64,000 nt of DNA from Oscillospiraceae bacterium (GCA_009780175.1 WRAO01000004.1:1-64000), one strand, 5' to 3'; shown: positions 51,651 to 60,592, counted from the first letter of the stretch. The notes: a model not told the origin generated them from the letters alone. A program made the numbers and translations.

Positions 51651-51694
51651 GCGAGGCCCAAGCTAAAATCAGCTTAGGCCTCGCCCTGTTTTTA
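51651..51694 (+). terminator. Intrinsic terminator after kdgK
   Basis: Stem GCGAGGCCCAAGCT / AGCTTAGGCCTCGC with one mismatch and a 6-nt loop, followed by CCTGTTTTTATT. Confidence 0.9.
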
Positions 51695-51755
51695 TTTGCC
51701 GGGACTTATGCTATACTGGGAGCGTATATTTACACCATGAAAGGGGAGAGCCCGC

Positions 51756-53153
51756 ATGTTCCAACAACAAAACCAAACTCATGTGCAAACCCAACGGCTC
51801 TCCCTGTCCACAGAAATGCGCCAATCCCTCAAAATACTAGGCATGTCCGTCGGCGAACTCAGGGAATACATCGACGAACAGCTCAACGAAAACCCAATGC
51901 TCGAACTAGACCAAGCCGAGCCCATCGAAGACGAAGCCCCCTTCGCCGACCTCGCCGCCCCAGAGCTAGAGCCAGCAGACACCGTCCAACAACTCTGGGA
52001 AGAACGCGAGCTCTCCGAAATCTTCACCTCCAAATCAAGCGACCACCCCAGCCGCGACCTCTCCGAATTCGCCACCGAAGAGGAGAGCGAAACCCTGCAA
52101 AAAACCCTCCGTGACCAACTCATCGGCCGAAAACTAGACCCCGCCTGCTTGGACCTCTGCCTCTTCCTGATCGCCTGCCTCGACCACCGCGGCTACCTTG
52201 ATTTCGCCCTAACCGACCTCGCCGAAGAAATCGCGCTTCCACTCTCCGACCTAACCAAAGCCCTCACCCTACTCCAAAGCCTAACCCCACCCGGCGTCGG
52301 CGCCCGCAATCTGGAAGAATGCCTAACCCTACAACTCGCCGACCGCAACCTCCTAAACGAATACACCCAAAAACTAGTGACCGACGGCCTCTCACTTCTC
52401 GCCGAGCACGACTGTAACGCCATCGCCCGCCTCTTAGCCTGCACCCCCAAAGAAGCCGCCCACTGGTCCAACATTGTGCGCAGTCTCAACCCAAACCCCG
52501 CCCAAGGCTTCGCCGACAACCGCCAAATCCTGCGCATCATCCCCGACGCCATGATCCACGTCGAAGACGGGCAGCTCAGCATCACCCTAAACACCCCCGG
52601 CATCCCCAAGCTAGAAATCAGCACAAACTACGAAAGCCTCCTGCGAGAGCATACAGACAAAACCGTAGAACAATACCTAGCCGAACGCACCGCCTCCGCC
52701 AAAACCCTAATCCGCTCCGTCGAAGGCCGCGCGAAAACCCTCTATAACCTCCTCCTCTGTCTCGCCCAAACGCAGCCAAGATTCTTCCAAGACGGCAAAC
52801 AGTTAAGACCCGTCACCATGGGCGACATCGCAACCCAGCTCGACCTCCACCTATCCACCATCAGCCGCGCCGTGCAAGGCAAATACATTACCTGCGCCGC
52901 CGGCACCATCCCCCTCCGCTCCCTCTTCGCCTCCGGCGTCAACTTCACAAAAGAAGGCCCCATCTCCGCCACATCCGTCCAACAAAAAATCAAACACCAC
53001 ATCGACACCGAAGACAAAACCGCCCCCTTCTCCGACGAAGCCCTAAGAACCCTCCTCCAAACCGAAGGCATAGCCATGGCGAGAAGAACCATCGCCAAAT
53101 ACCGAGAAGAACTAGGCATCCCCAACTCCCCAAAGCGAAAGAGGCATTCATAA
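51756..53153 (+). CDS. rpoN: RNA polymerase sigma-54 factor
   Basis: A 465-residue sigma-54. Region I (1-50) is the Gln/Leu-rich activator-interaction segment (QTQRLSLSTEMRQSLKILGMSVGEL), followed by an acidic region II and the core-binding region III (about 90-300). The DNA-binding half has the helix-turn-helix (MGDIATQLDLHLSTISRAVQGKYI) and an intact RpoN box ARRTIAKYREELGIP near the C-terminus. An extended -10 (TGCTATACT, ending at 51717) lies upstream. It is likely to act with the enhancer-binding protein encoded at 57711-59162. Confidence 0.96.
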   Translation: MFQQQNQTHVQTQRLSLSTEMRQSLKILGMSVGELREYIDEQLNENPMLELDQAEPIEDEAPFADLAAPELEPADTVQQLWEERELSEIFTSKSSDHPSRDLSEFATEEESETLQKTLRDQLIGRKLDPACLDLCLFLIACLDHRGYLDFALTDLAEEIALPLSDLTKALTLLQSLTPPGVGARNLEECLTLQLADRNLLNEYTQKLVTDGLSLLAEHDCNAIARLLACTPKEAAHWSNIVRSLNPNPAQGFADNRQILRIIPDAMIHVEDGQLSITLNTPGIPKLEISTNYESLLREHTDKTVEQYLAERTASAKTLIRSVEGRAKTLYNLLLCLAQTQPRFFQDGKQLRPVTMGDIATQLDLHLSTISRAVQGKYITCAAGTIPLRSLFASGVNFTKEGPISATSVQQKIKHHIDTEDKTAPFSDEALRTLLQTEGIAMARRTIAKYREELGIPNSPKRKRHS

Positions 53154-53626
53154 TGTTTAATGTTGGACTCTTGCTTATCTTATGCTTCTCCTTCATCGCG
53201 TTCTCAGCATTATCGGCTGCTGCCCTATTTGCAGTTGCCATACCAATGAGTCGAGGCTTAGAGTACTTCTTCGCCCAAAGACTCCCTTGGCGAAGAAGCA
53301 CATATATTGCTGCCCTGTCTGCATTGATCCTAACTGCCGCCGGAACCTATGCAGCGCGCCTTTTCATCGTGGTAAGCGAGAGATTGCGGTTTGCCGGGCT
53401 TGACCCATTTCCCGGCGATATTGAGGTTCTGCTTGTGGAAGCATTGGTAAACACGATGTTTGTTCTAATTGCAGTTGGTGTAGCCGCTTTCAGGCTCCGC
53501 AACATACTGCGTGCCACCGATCCATTAGAGCCAAGAGGCAGCTTCAACGCGATCAGCATACTCGCCGTATTGTCTTTTTTCAACTTTACCCAGACGATGT
53601 TGATGGCAGCTAGTCCCTTGCGCTAA
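53153..53626 (+). CDS. Hypothetical four-helix membrane protein
   Basis: A 157-residue protein with four predicted membrane helices (about 4-32, 48-72, 88-112 and 132-152) and a short basic loop. No family is recognised. Its ATG shares the last base of the rpoN stop codon (TAATG), so it is translationally coupled to rpoN. Confidence 0.65.
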   Translation: MFNVGLLLILCFSFIAFSALSAAALFAVAIPMSRGLEYFFAQRLPWRRSTYIAALSALILTAAGTYAARLFIVVSERLRFAGLDPFPGDIEVLLVEALVNTMFVLIAVGVAAFRLRNILRATDPLEPRGSFNAISILAVLSFFNFTQTMLMAASPLR

Positions 53627-53656
53627 TCAATTCCTTACAAGGTATCCCGCACAGAA

Positions 53657-53701
53657 AAGAGGCAGTGTTCCGCTTTGCGCGAGAACACTGCCTCTTCTGT
53701 T
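53657..53701. terminator. Bidirectional intrinsic terminator
   Basis: A 13-14-bp perfect stem AGAGGCAGTGTTC / GAACACTGCCTCT with a 12-nt loop, flanked by an A-run on the left and a T-rich stretch on the right, between the convergent rpoN and fabG transcripts. Confidence 0.9.
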
Positions 53702-53712
53702 TTACACACACC

Positions 53713-54432
53713 CTACAACCGCATCCCACCATCCACATGCAGCGTCGTCCCCGTCACATAAGACGCCTCATCACTCGCGAGGAACAACGCCGCCTGCGCA
53801 ATCTCCTCCGGCTGTCCCAACCGCCCCAGCATCGTCGCAGCCGAAAACTTATCCAGCAACTCCTGCGGCACAGTATGGAGAATATCCGTCATAATATACC
53901 CCGGCGAAATCGCGTTGACGCGAACCTTCGCCCCCTTAATCGCCAGTTCCTTCGCCAAACTCTTGGTCAGACCAATCACCCCAGCCTTCGTCGCCGCGTA
54001 ATTGCTCTGCCCCAGATTGCCAAATTCCCCAACCACAGAAGAGATGTTGATAATGGATCCCGCCCCCTCCGTCCGCATATGCGGCCCGACATGGCGCGTC
54101 AAATTAAAAATCCCGGTCAGATTCACATCCAGCACCTGACCCCACATCTCATCCGTCATCTTATGCAGCATAGCATCCCGCGTAATCCCCGCGTTGTTGA
54201 CCAAAATATCAATCCGACCATAGTCCCGAACCACGTCCTCAAAAAATCGCGCACAAGCCGCGGCATCTGTGACATTGAGGTGCCGATGCTCCACACCCGC
54301 CGCCTCATACCCCGGCGCACTCATATCCGCCGCGATTACCCGAGCGCCCTCGCGCGCAAACAGCTCCGCCATCGACTGTCCCAAACCCTTCGCCGCACCC
54401 GTTATAATCGCGACCTTACCCTGTAAACGCAT
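53713..54432 (-). CDS. 3-oxoacyl-ACP / acetoacetyl-CoA reductase (FabG/PhaB type)
   Basis: A 239-residue short-chain dehydrogenase: TGAAKGLGQSMAELF near residue 12, NNAG, catalytic Ser in INISSVVGEFG, YAATKAG and the C-terminal VDGGM. It is the last gene of the thiolase-hbd-crotonase operon rather than of a fatty-acid cluster, so an acyl-CoA substrate (R-3-hydroxybutyryl-CoA to acetoacetyl-CoA) is likely. AGGAGG precedes the ATG. Confidence 0.88.
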   Translation of the reverse strand: MRLQGKVAIITGAAKGLGQSMAELFAREGARVIAADMSAPGYEAAGVEHRHLNVTDAAACARFFEDVVRDYGRIDILVNNAGITRDAMLHKMTDEMWGQVLDVNLTGIFNLTRHVGPHMRTEGAGSIINISSVVGEFGNLGQSNYAATKAGVIGLTKSLAKELAIKGAKVRVNAISPGYIMTDILHTVPQELLDKFSAATMLGRLGQPEEIAQAALFLASDEASYVTGTTLHVDGGMRL

Positions 54433-54451
54433 ATCATAAGCCTCCTAATGC

Positions 54452-55231
54452 TCACTTATTCTGAAACCGCGGCGATCTCTTTTCCTCGAACGCCGCCATG
54501 CCTTCCTTTTGATCCTCTGTCGAAAAACAAAGCCCAAACAACTTCTTCTCAAAGCCAATCCCTTCCTCCAACGGAAGTTGACCGCTCTGCACAATACACT
54601 CCTTCGCCAACGCTACCGCAATCGGCGCATTCTTCACAATCGCCGCCGCCATATCAAAGGCCGTGTCCATCAAGGCCTCCGGCTCCGTCACCTGATTCAC
54701 CAACCCAATCCGCAAAGCCTCGTCCGCCGCGATGATCTTACCCGTCAAAATCAACTCCATCGCCTTCGCCGACCCCACCAGACGGGGGAGACGCTGCGTC
54801 CCACCCCCACCGGGCAAAATCCCAAGCGAAACCTCCGGCAGCCCAAACTTCGCCTTAGCCGAGGCGACTCGTATATCACAAGCCAGCGCAAACTCCGCGC
54901 CCCCGCCAAGTGCAAATCCATTAACAGCCGCGATATAAACCTTCTTCGACCGCCCGATCACGTCATACACATCCGTCGTATCCGTCGCATATTCGATTGC
55001 TTCGAGCGCATTTAGCCCCCGCATATGCCCAATATCCGCCCCAGCCACAAAGGCCTTGCCGACCCCTGTCACAATCACAACCCGAACCGCCGCGTCCGTT
55101 TCCAATTCGCGCACGACGCACAGCAACTCCCGCAAAGTCTCCACAGAAAACGCGTTGAGTTTGTCCGGGTCATTCAGGGAGATCACGGCGATTCCGCCCC
55201 GCTTTTCCAGCAAAATCCGATTATACTCCAT
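54452..55231 (-). CDS. Enoyl-CoA hydratase (crotonase)
   Basis: A 259-residue crotonase-fold enzyme that interconverts crotonyl-CoA and S-3-hydroxybutyryl-CoA. Oxyanion-hole segments AFVAGADIGHM and AVNGFALGGGAEFALACD and the catalytic-Glu region FGLPEVSLGILPGGGGTQRLPRLVG are complete (both catalytic Glu present). The ATG at 55231 has GAGG 9 bp upstream; the ATG at 55240 overlaps the ribosome site. It sits between hbd and the FabG-like gene. Confidence 0.92.
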   Translation of the reverse strand: MEYNRILLEKRGGIAVISLNDPDKLNAFSVETLRELLCVVRELETDAAVRVVIVTGVGKAFVAGADIGHMRGLNALEAIEYATDTTDVYDVIGRSKKVYIAAVNGFALGGGAEFALACDIRVASAKAKFGLPEVSLGILPGGGGTQRLPRLVGSAKAMELILTGKIIAADEALRIGLVNQVTEPEALMDTAFDMAAAIVKNAPIAVALAKECIVQSGQLPLEEGIGFEKKLFGLCFSTEDQKEGMAAFEEKRSPRFQNK

Positions 55232-55243
55232 GCCGCACATCCT

Positions 55244-56131
55244 CTAAAACGTCAAATCCGGATTAGGCACCCTGGTCCCATCAGCGTTATACACATAGAA
55301 CCCCTTACCCGTCTTCCGTCCCAGCCAACCGAGCCGCACCATATCCCGCAACAGCCCCGCCGGCCGATATTTCGGATCCCCAGTCTCCCGGAGCAAAACC
55401 TCCATAACCGCGAGCTCCACATCAATCCCAGCCATATCAATCAACTCCAACGGCCCCATCGGGTGGTTCAGCCCAAACTTCATGCCGTTGTCAATATCCT
55501 CCACACTGCCAATCCCAGCTTCCAAAATCCCGATCGCCTCATTAATCATCGGGTCCAGCATCCGATTGACAATAAAAGCCGGGCTATCCTTGGCCACAAT
55601 GCAAACCTTGCCCATCTTAAGTCCCACAGCCCGCGCTGCCTCAACGGTTTCGTCCGAAGTGCAAATCGCCTTAACCAACTCAAGCAACTTCATGAGCGGC
55701 ACCGGACTAAAAAAGTGCATCCCCACAACCCGACCCGGATCCCGCACAACAGAAGCGATCTCCGCAATCGAAATCGAAGACGTATTAGAAGCCAAAATCG
55801 CGTCCGCGCGGCAAATCTCCGAAAGTTTCGAGAAAATCGCCTTCTTGATATCGGCATTCTCAATAATCGCCTCAATCACCAAATCCGCGTCCTTGGCGTC
55901 CGCAAGCTGATCCGAAATCCGCAGCCGCGCCATCGCCGCGTCTTTCTCAGCGGCCTCCAACTTACCCTTCTCAACGCTCTTAGCCAGCATCTTCTCAATC
56001 CCGGCCTTCGATTTCTCAAGGGCTTCCATCGACATATCGTTGAGCACAACATCAAAACCAGCGGTAATCGCGTTCTGCGCAATTCCCGCCCCCATAAACC
56101 CGCCGCCGACCACAAATAGTTTCTGAATCAT
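55244..56131 (-). CDS. hbd: 3-hydroxybutyryl-CoA dehydrogenase
   Basis: A 295-residue NAD(P)-dependent dehydrogenase. Rossmann motif VVGGGFMGAGIAQ near residue 7, ASNTSSISI, catalytic His in GMHFFSPVPLMKLLE, and the Asn in DSPAFIVNRML. Length is the clostridial norm (about 285). The ATG at 56131 is chosen because AGGAGG is 8 bp upstream. It lies 13 bp after the thiolase gene. Confidence 0.94.
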   Translation of the reverse strand: MIQKLFVVGGGFMGAGIAQNAITAGFDVVLNDMSMEALEKSKAGIEKMLAKSVEKGKLEAAEKDAAMARLRISDQLADAKDADLVIEAIIENADIKKAIFSKLSEICRADAILASNTSSISIAEIASVVRDPGRVVGMHFFSPVPLMKLLELVKAICTSDETVEAARAVGLKMGKVCIVAKDSPAFIVNRMLDPMINEAIGILEAGIGSVEDIDNGMKFGLNHPMGPLELIDMAGIDVELAVMEVLLRETGDPKYRPAGLLRDMVRLGWLGRKTGKGFYVYNADGTRVPNPDLTF

Positions 56132-56144
56132 TTCCATATCCTCC

Positions 56145-57362
56145 TTAATAATCACAGTTTTCAACAAGTATCGCAATCCCTTGCCCGCCGCCAACGCAAA
56201 GCGAAGCAAGCCCATACCGACCCTTGCGCCGTCTCAGTTCATAAATCAAGGTCGTCAAAATCCGCGTACCGCTATTGCCCAGCGCGTGCCCATGCGCAAC
56301 AGCCCCGCCATTCACATTGACCCGCTCATAAAGCGCCGACCCCGGCTCCATGCCCAACGCGATCAAACACCCAAGCGCCTGCGCCGAAAACGCCTCATTA
56401 AACTCGAACAGATCAATGTCCTCCAAGGCCAGCCCCGCCTTCGCCAACACCTTCTGCGTCGCCGGCACAACCCCGAGCCCCATCACATTCGGATCAATCC
56501 CCGCCGTCGCCGTAGCGACAATCCGTACCAGCGGCGCGCAACCGAGCTCCTTCGCCCGCGTTTCACTCATCACCACAACCGCCGAAGCCCCGTCATTCAT
56601 CCCCGAGGCATTACCCGCGGTCACCGTCCCGGTCCCATCCCGCACAAACACAGGCTTCAGTTCCGCGAGAGACTCCAAGGTAGTGTCCATCTTCGGATGC
56701 TCATCCTCAGACACCGTGACCGTCTGTTTCCGCACCTGCACCTCAAACGGCAAAATCTCATCCTTGAACTTGCCCGCTTCAAAAGCCTCTTTATACTTCC
56801 GCTGACTATCAAACGCAAACGCGTCCTGCATCTCCCGCGAAATCGAATGCTTTTTTGCCACATTCTCCGCCGTCAGTCCCATGTTCAGCCCCTTATACAA
56901 AGCCGCCGGATGCGCGTTGGAAGAAGCATACGCAAACGCGTCGCTCACCTCAAAGTTCCCCATCCGGAACCCCTCATACCGCACATTGTCCGGCAAATAA
57001 TAAGGCGCCCGAGACATACTCTCCGTCCCCCCGGCGACAATTACCTCTGCGTCCTCATTGCCAATCGCCTGCACCGCGCTGACCACAGCCTGCAGGGAAG
57101 ACCCGCACTGCCTGTCCACCGTAAACGCCGGCGTCTCAATCTCATACCCCGCAAGCAAGGCGGAAATCCGCGCAATGTTCGGCACATGACTGAGCACATC
57201 ACCTAAAATCACCTGGTCCACATCCGCTGTGGTGATACCGCTCCTCTGCAAAACCTCGGCTAAAACCGGACTCGCAAGATATTCCGGCGCCACCGTCTTC
57301 AAACCGCCCAGATAGCCGCCGACCGGAGTGCGCACCGCACCTGTAATGACGATGTTCTTCAT
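56145..57362 (-). CDS. Acetyl-CoA acetyltransferase (thiolase)
   Basis: A 405-residue type II thiolase joining two acetyl-CoA to acetoacetyl-CoA, or the reverse. The acyl-accepting Cys is at residue 86 (DRQCGSSLQ), then EFNEAFSAQ, NVNGGAVAHGHALGNSGTR (catalytic His) and CVGGGQG (second Cys). GGAGGG is 8 bp before the ATG. It is the first gene of a four-gene operon and lies directly downstream of a sigma-54 promoter. Confidence 0.94.
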   Translation of the reverse strand: MKNIVITGAVRTPVGGYLGGLKTVAPEYLASPVLAEVLQRSGITTADVDQVILGDVLSHVPNIARISALLAGYEIETPAFTVDRQCGSSLQAVVSAVQAIGNEDAEVIVAGGTESMSRAPYYLPDNVRYEGFRMGNFEVSDAFAYASSNAHPAALYKGLNMGLTAENVAKKHSISREMQDAFAFDSQRKYKEAFEAGKFKDEILPFEVQVRKQTVTVSEDEHPKMDTTLESLAELKPVFVRDGTGTVTAGNASGMNDGASAVVVMSETRAKELGCAPLVRIVATATAGIDPNVMGLGVVPATQKVLAKAGLALEDIDLFEFNEAFSAQALGCLIALGMEPGSALYERVNVNGGAVAHGHALGNSGTRILTTLIYELRRRKGRYGLASLCVGGGQGIAILVENCDY

Positions 57363-57402
57363 ACGCAGAACCCTCCTGAAAAGTTTATTTATTCACAAAG
57401 AT

Positions 57403-57418
57403 AGCAAACCCCATGCCA
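57403..57418 (-). promoter_or_regulatory. Sigma-54 promoter of the thiolase operon
   Basis: On the minus strand TGGCATGGGGTTTGCT matches the -24/-12 consensus (TGGCACG-N4-TTGCW) at all but one position, with GG and GC exactly 10 bp apart. The start point would be about 57392, some 30 bp before the thiolase start codon. Confidence 0.88.
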
Positions 57419-57425
57419 AACCCAA

Positions 57426-57458
57426 AACCGGGCCTTCTAGTAATTTGAAGGCCCGGTT
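57426..57458 (-). terminator. Terminator downstream of the enhancer-binding protein gene
   Basis: A 12-bp perfect stem AACCGGGCCTTC / GAAGGCCCGGTT with a 9-nt loop, followed on the minus strand by TTTTGGGTTT. It insulates the thiolase sigma-54 promoter, which begins 8 bp further on, from activator-gene transcription. Confidence 0.8.
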
Positions 57459-57675
57459 CCATATGTTCTGTTGCAATCGGCAGCAGATTCCGATGGAAAT
57501 AACAAGATCAGACACATCGAAACGAATCAAACTAGAATGAAATAGATCAATTTGGCGCAATTCGAACGAAAAAGAAAAGGAAACCACTCTAACCTTAGAA
57601 AAAGACGCAAAAAATCTGCCGAAAAACAGCGGAAATCTCAAAGAAAAAATATTTCTGCAATCCCACCTCGCCGCT

Positions 57676-57691
57676 TGGCATGGATTTTGCT
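57676..57691 (+). promoter_or_regulatory. Second sigma-54 promoter, facing the activator gene
   Basis: TGGCATGGATTTTGCT on the plus strand has the same near-consensus form and the correct 10-bp GG-GC spacing. It diverges from the thiolase promoter. The only sequence downstream for 1.5 kb is the activator gene in antisense orientation. Confidence 0.68.
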
Positions 57692-57710
57692 ACCTAACCA
57701 AGCAGGGAAG

Positions 57711-59162
57711 TCATATCCCATATCTGTCCATCAAGCGATACAGCTTCCCCGCGGAAACCCCCAGCAATTTCGCCGCTTTAGACTTATTTCCATTCGTCGC
57801 CAGCAAAGCATCCAACACCCGCTGCCGCTCCAACTCTTGATAAGACTGCCCCACAGCCGATCCATCCACACGCCTAGATCCATCCGTATCTGTTTGGCGC
57901 GGCAATCTGGCATCCTTCGCGTTCCACCCCAAAAACTCCGCAAAAAACGGATTCTGCCGCAAACTATCCATCGTAATCACGCTCTCGGTCGAACTCAGCG
58001 TAATCCGCTCTACCGCGTTGCGCAGTTCCCGCACATTTCCCGGCCAAGGATAGTCCATGAGCACCTGCAGCAAATCCGGCGCAAACCGATGTGTCAACCC
58101 ATACCGCTTCGTACAAGCCTCCAAAAAGAATTCAGCCAAAGGCAGAATATCCTCCCTCCGCTCCCGAAGCGGCGGAATATAGCACGGGATCACATTGATC
58201 CGGTAATACAAATCTTCCCGAAACTTCCCCTCCTGAATCTGCCGGAGCAAATCCTTGTTGGTCGCCGCAATCAACCGCACATCCGTCCGCGTCACCTTCG
58301 TGCTCCCGATCCGGTAAAACTCCGAAGTCTCCAAAACCCGAAGCAGCTTCCCTTGCAAATCCAAAGGCAATTCCCCAACCTCATCCAAAAACAAGGTCCC
58401 ATGATTGGCCATCTCAAACACACCGGGCTTGCCCTTCTGGTTCGCCCCCGTAAACGCCCCGGCCACATACCCGAAAAACTCAGACTCCATCAAATTCGGC
58501 GGAATCGCGGCACAGTTCACCTGAATATAAGGTTCGTCCTTCCGGGAACTGTTCTCTTTAATATAACTCGCCAGCACTTCCTTGCCCGAGCCGCTCTCGC
58601 CGCTAATCAACACCGCGCTGTCCGTCTTGGCGATGTGCTTGGCAAACGAAAACAACTCCTTCATCTTCGCGCTCTCCACAATCGGCGTCTTCTGGCCCGC
58701 TTTCGCGCTCGCGGTATATTGCAAGGCATACTTATAATTCTCCGCCGTCTTCCGCTCCTGCTCCACCGCGTCCGTCAGCGCGTGAATACTCGACTTTTCC
58801 TGGCTATACGTCAAAACAAGCTGCACATTGCCCGCGTCGTCGAGCAGGGGAGTACTGGTAGAAATATACTCCACCCCGCCCCTCGTGCAAAACCCGCCGA
58901 TAATCGTCTTCTTCTGCTGAATCGCCTCCAAAGTCGTAGACCGGCTCATCAGCCCTCCCGCCAAATTCTCCGTCGCGTTCATGGTGAGCAGTTTCTCACG
59001 CGAAACCCCAAGCACCGTGGCCGTATTCTCATTGACAAAGAGAATCTTCCCCTCGCCGTTGGTAATAAAAATGTTGCCATACATATGGTCCAAAATCCAA
59101 AGCAGCGTCTCCGCGTTCAGCGCCGGCCCAATCGTCGGAATATAGTTCGGAATCTGTTTCAA
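57711..59162 (-). CDS. Sigma-54-dependent activator (PAS-AAA+-Fis)
   Basis: A 483-residue enhancer-binding protein. A PAS sensor (about 17-125), a short coiled segment, the AAA+ domain (about 155-390) with Walker A GESGSGKE (188-195), GAFTGA loop (235-240) and Walker B GTLFLDE (255-261), and a C-terminal Fis-type helix-turn-helix (NKSKAAKLLGVSAGKLYRLMDRYG). There is no receiver domain, so it is likely to sense a metabolite or redox state through PAS. The start is TTG. Its intact GAFTGA loop means it can open sigma-54 promoters, and the thiolase promoter lies next to it. Confidence 0.93.
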   Translation of the reverse strand: MKQIPNYIPTIGPALNAETLLWILDHMYGNIFITNGEGKILFVNENTATVLGVSREKLLTMNATENLAGGLMSRSTTLEAIQQKKTIIGGFCTRGGVEYISTSTPLLDDAGNVQLVLTYSQEKSSIHALTDAVEQERKTAENYKYALQYTASAKAGQKTPIVESAKMKELFSFAKHIAKTDSAVLISGESGSGKEVLASYIKENSSRKDEPYIQVNCAAIPPNLMESEFFGYVAGAFTGANQKGKPGVFEMANHGTLFLDEVGELPLDLQGKLLRVLETSEFYRIGSTKVTRTDVRLIAATNKDLLRQIQEGKFREDLYYRINVIPCYIPPLRERREDILPLAEFFLEACTKRYGLTHRFAPDLLQVLMDYPWPGNVRELRNAVERITLSSTESVITMDSLRQNPFFAEFLGWNAKDARLPRQTDTDGSRRVDGSAVGQSYQELERQRVLDALLATNGNKSKAAKLLGVSAGKLYRLMDRYGI

Positions 59163-59215
59163 TGCAAATCACTCTTTCCAGGTCGGTTTTACGAGATTTG
59201 CACTGATTCTATAAT
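59163..59215. promoter_or_regulatory. Inverted repeat and promoter between activator and CoA-transferase genes
   Basis: Arms TGCAAATC (59163-59170) and GATTTGCA (59195-59202) form a perfect inverted repeat that could bind the activator. A plus-strand TTTACG / TATAAT pair with a 16-bp spacer (59188-59215) could serve the CoA-transferase gene, so that gene need not depend on sigma-54. Confidence 0.55.
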
Positions 59216-59284
59216 GAATATCCGAAAAAATCAACAATAGAAAACAGCCCGGGACCTACAAAATATATGGTTAGGAGTAGTATA

Positions 59285-60592
59285 ATGAACTGGGAGAAAC
59301 TATACCAAGAAAAAACAATGACTGCGGAAGAAGCCGTCAAAGCGCACGTCCAAACCGGAGACAAAGTCTTCGCAGGCGGCCTCACCACCGCGACAGAAAC
59401 CATACAAGCCGTCCTAAACGCCGCCAAACGCGGCGACCTCAAAGGCATAACGCTCCACGGCAACATGCTCCTCGGCAACCTAGACCTCACCGACCCCGCC
59501 TTCACAGAAGACGTCCTCCGCTACCACTGCTTCTTCGGCGGCGCCATGGAGCGCGCGGGCGCAAAAGCCCATGCCGTCAGTTTCGTCCCGCTCCATTTCC
59601 AAAACTACGGCCGCTACATGAACTACCTCAAACCAGATGTAGCCCTCGTCCCCATGACCCCGCCAGACGAAAAAGGCTACTGCAACCTAGGTCCTTTCGG
59701 CTTCAACCCCGCTGGCACGCGCAACGCCAAGAAAATCATCGCGCAGATCACACCGAATCTGCCCAAAGTATACGGCTCCGACCACGACTTTCACGTCTCG
59801 CAAATCACAGCCTTCGTAGAGGGCAATGAGCCTATGGTCACCATCCCCTCCGGCGTTCCAACCGCCGAAGAGCAAAAAATCGCCGAATACATCGTAGACA
59901 TGATCCCAGACGGTGCCTGCTTCCAACTCGGCATCGGCGGCCTCGCAAACGCCGTCGGATTTGGCCTGAAGAACAAAAAACACCTCGGTGTCCATAGCGA
60001 ACTCTACACCGAGTCCATGGCTGTCCTCCAAGCCGCCGGCGTAGTAGACAATAGCCGCAAAACCTTCATGCCCGGCCGTTCCGTGGCAGGCTTCGCCCTC
60101 GGCACCAAGGAACAATACGACTTCCTCGCCAACAACCCCAGCGTCTATTTCACCCCCTATGAATACGTCAACAACATCCAAAACATCGCCGCAAACGACA
60201 ACATGATCTCCGTCAACAACGCCCTCTCCATCGACCTCACCGGCCAAATCTGCGCCGAGAGCATCGGCTACCGCCAATATTCCGGCAGCGGCGGCCAAGT
60301 AGACTACATCCGCGGCGCTACCTATTCCAAAGGCGGCAAATCCTTCATCGCGATCCCCTCCGTCGCCCACACGAAAGACGGTCCGCAATCCCGCATCGTC
60401 CTCAGCCTCCAGCCCGGCAGCGTCGTCACCTCTCTGCGCGCCGAAGTACAATATATCGTCACAGAATACGGCTGCGTCAACCTCCAATTCGCCGATATTC
60501 CCACAAGAGCAAAACGCCTAATCAGCATTGCCCACCCCGACTATCGGGAAGCCCTGACCTACGAAGCCAAACAAGTAGGCTATATTTACTAA
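59285..60592 (+). CDS. Butyryl-CoA:acetate / 4-hydroxybutyrate-type CoA-transferase
   Basis: A 435-residue class I CoA-transferase of the AbfT/butyryl-CoA:acetate group. The catalytic Glu lies in CAESIG, followed by QYSGSGGQVDYIRGA and SKGGKSFIAIPS, motifs that mark this group. It moves CoA between acetate and a C4 acid, linking to the neighbouring thiolase/hbd/crotonase genes. No butyryl-CoA dehydrogenase or Etf genes are in the window. The ATG at 59285 follows AGGAG. tctCBA follows on the same strand. Confidence 0.9.
   Translation: MNWEKLYQEKTMTAEEAVKAHVQTGDKVFAGGLTTATETIQAVLNAAKRGDLKGITLHGNMLLGNLDLTDPAFTEDVLRYHCFFGGAMERAGAKAHAVSFVPLHFQNYGRYMNYLKPDVALVPMTPPDEKGYCNLGPFGFNPAGTRNAKKIIAQITPNLPKVYGSDHDFHVSQITAFVEGNEPMVTIPSGVPTAEEQKIAEYIVDMIPDGACFQLGIGGLANAVGFGLKNKKHLGVHSELYTESMAVLQAAGVVDNSRKTFMPGRSVAGFALGTKEQYDFLANNPSVYFTPYEYVNNIQNIAANDNMISVNNALSIDLTGQICAESIGYRQYSGSGGQVDYIRGATYSKGGKSFIAIPSVAHTKDGPQSRIVLSLQPGSVVTSLRAEVQYIVTEYGCVNLQFADIPTRAKRLISIAHPDYREALTYEAKQVGYIY

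Noticed and set aside
57419-57675. Specific upstream activator sites for the PAS-AAA protein
   Set aside because: Short inverted pieces such as ATCGG/CCGAT near 57480 occur, but none is repeated or strong enough to name as the binding site.
57552-59240. A 562-codon open frame on the plus strand opposite the sigma-54 activator gene
   Set aside because: Its translation is a low-complexity Arg/Pro/Leu/His-rich string with no domain, while the opposite strand encodes a complete PAS-AAA-Fis protein. It is a by-product of GC-rich codon use.
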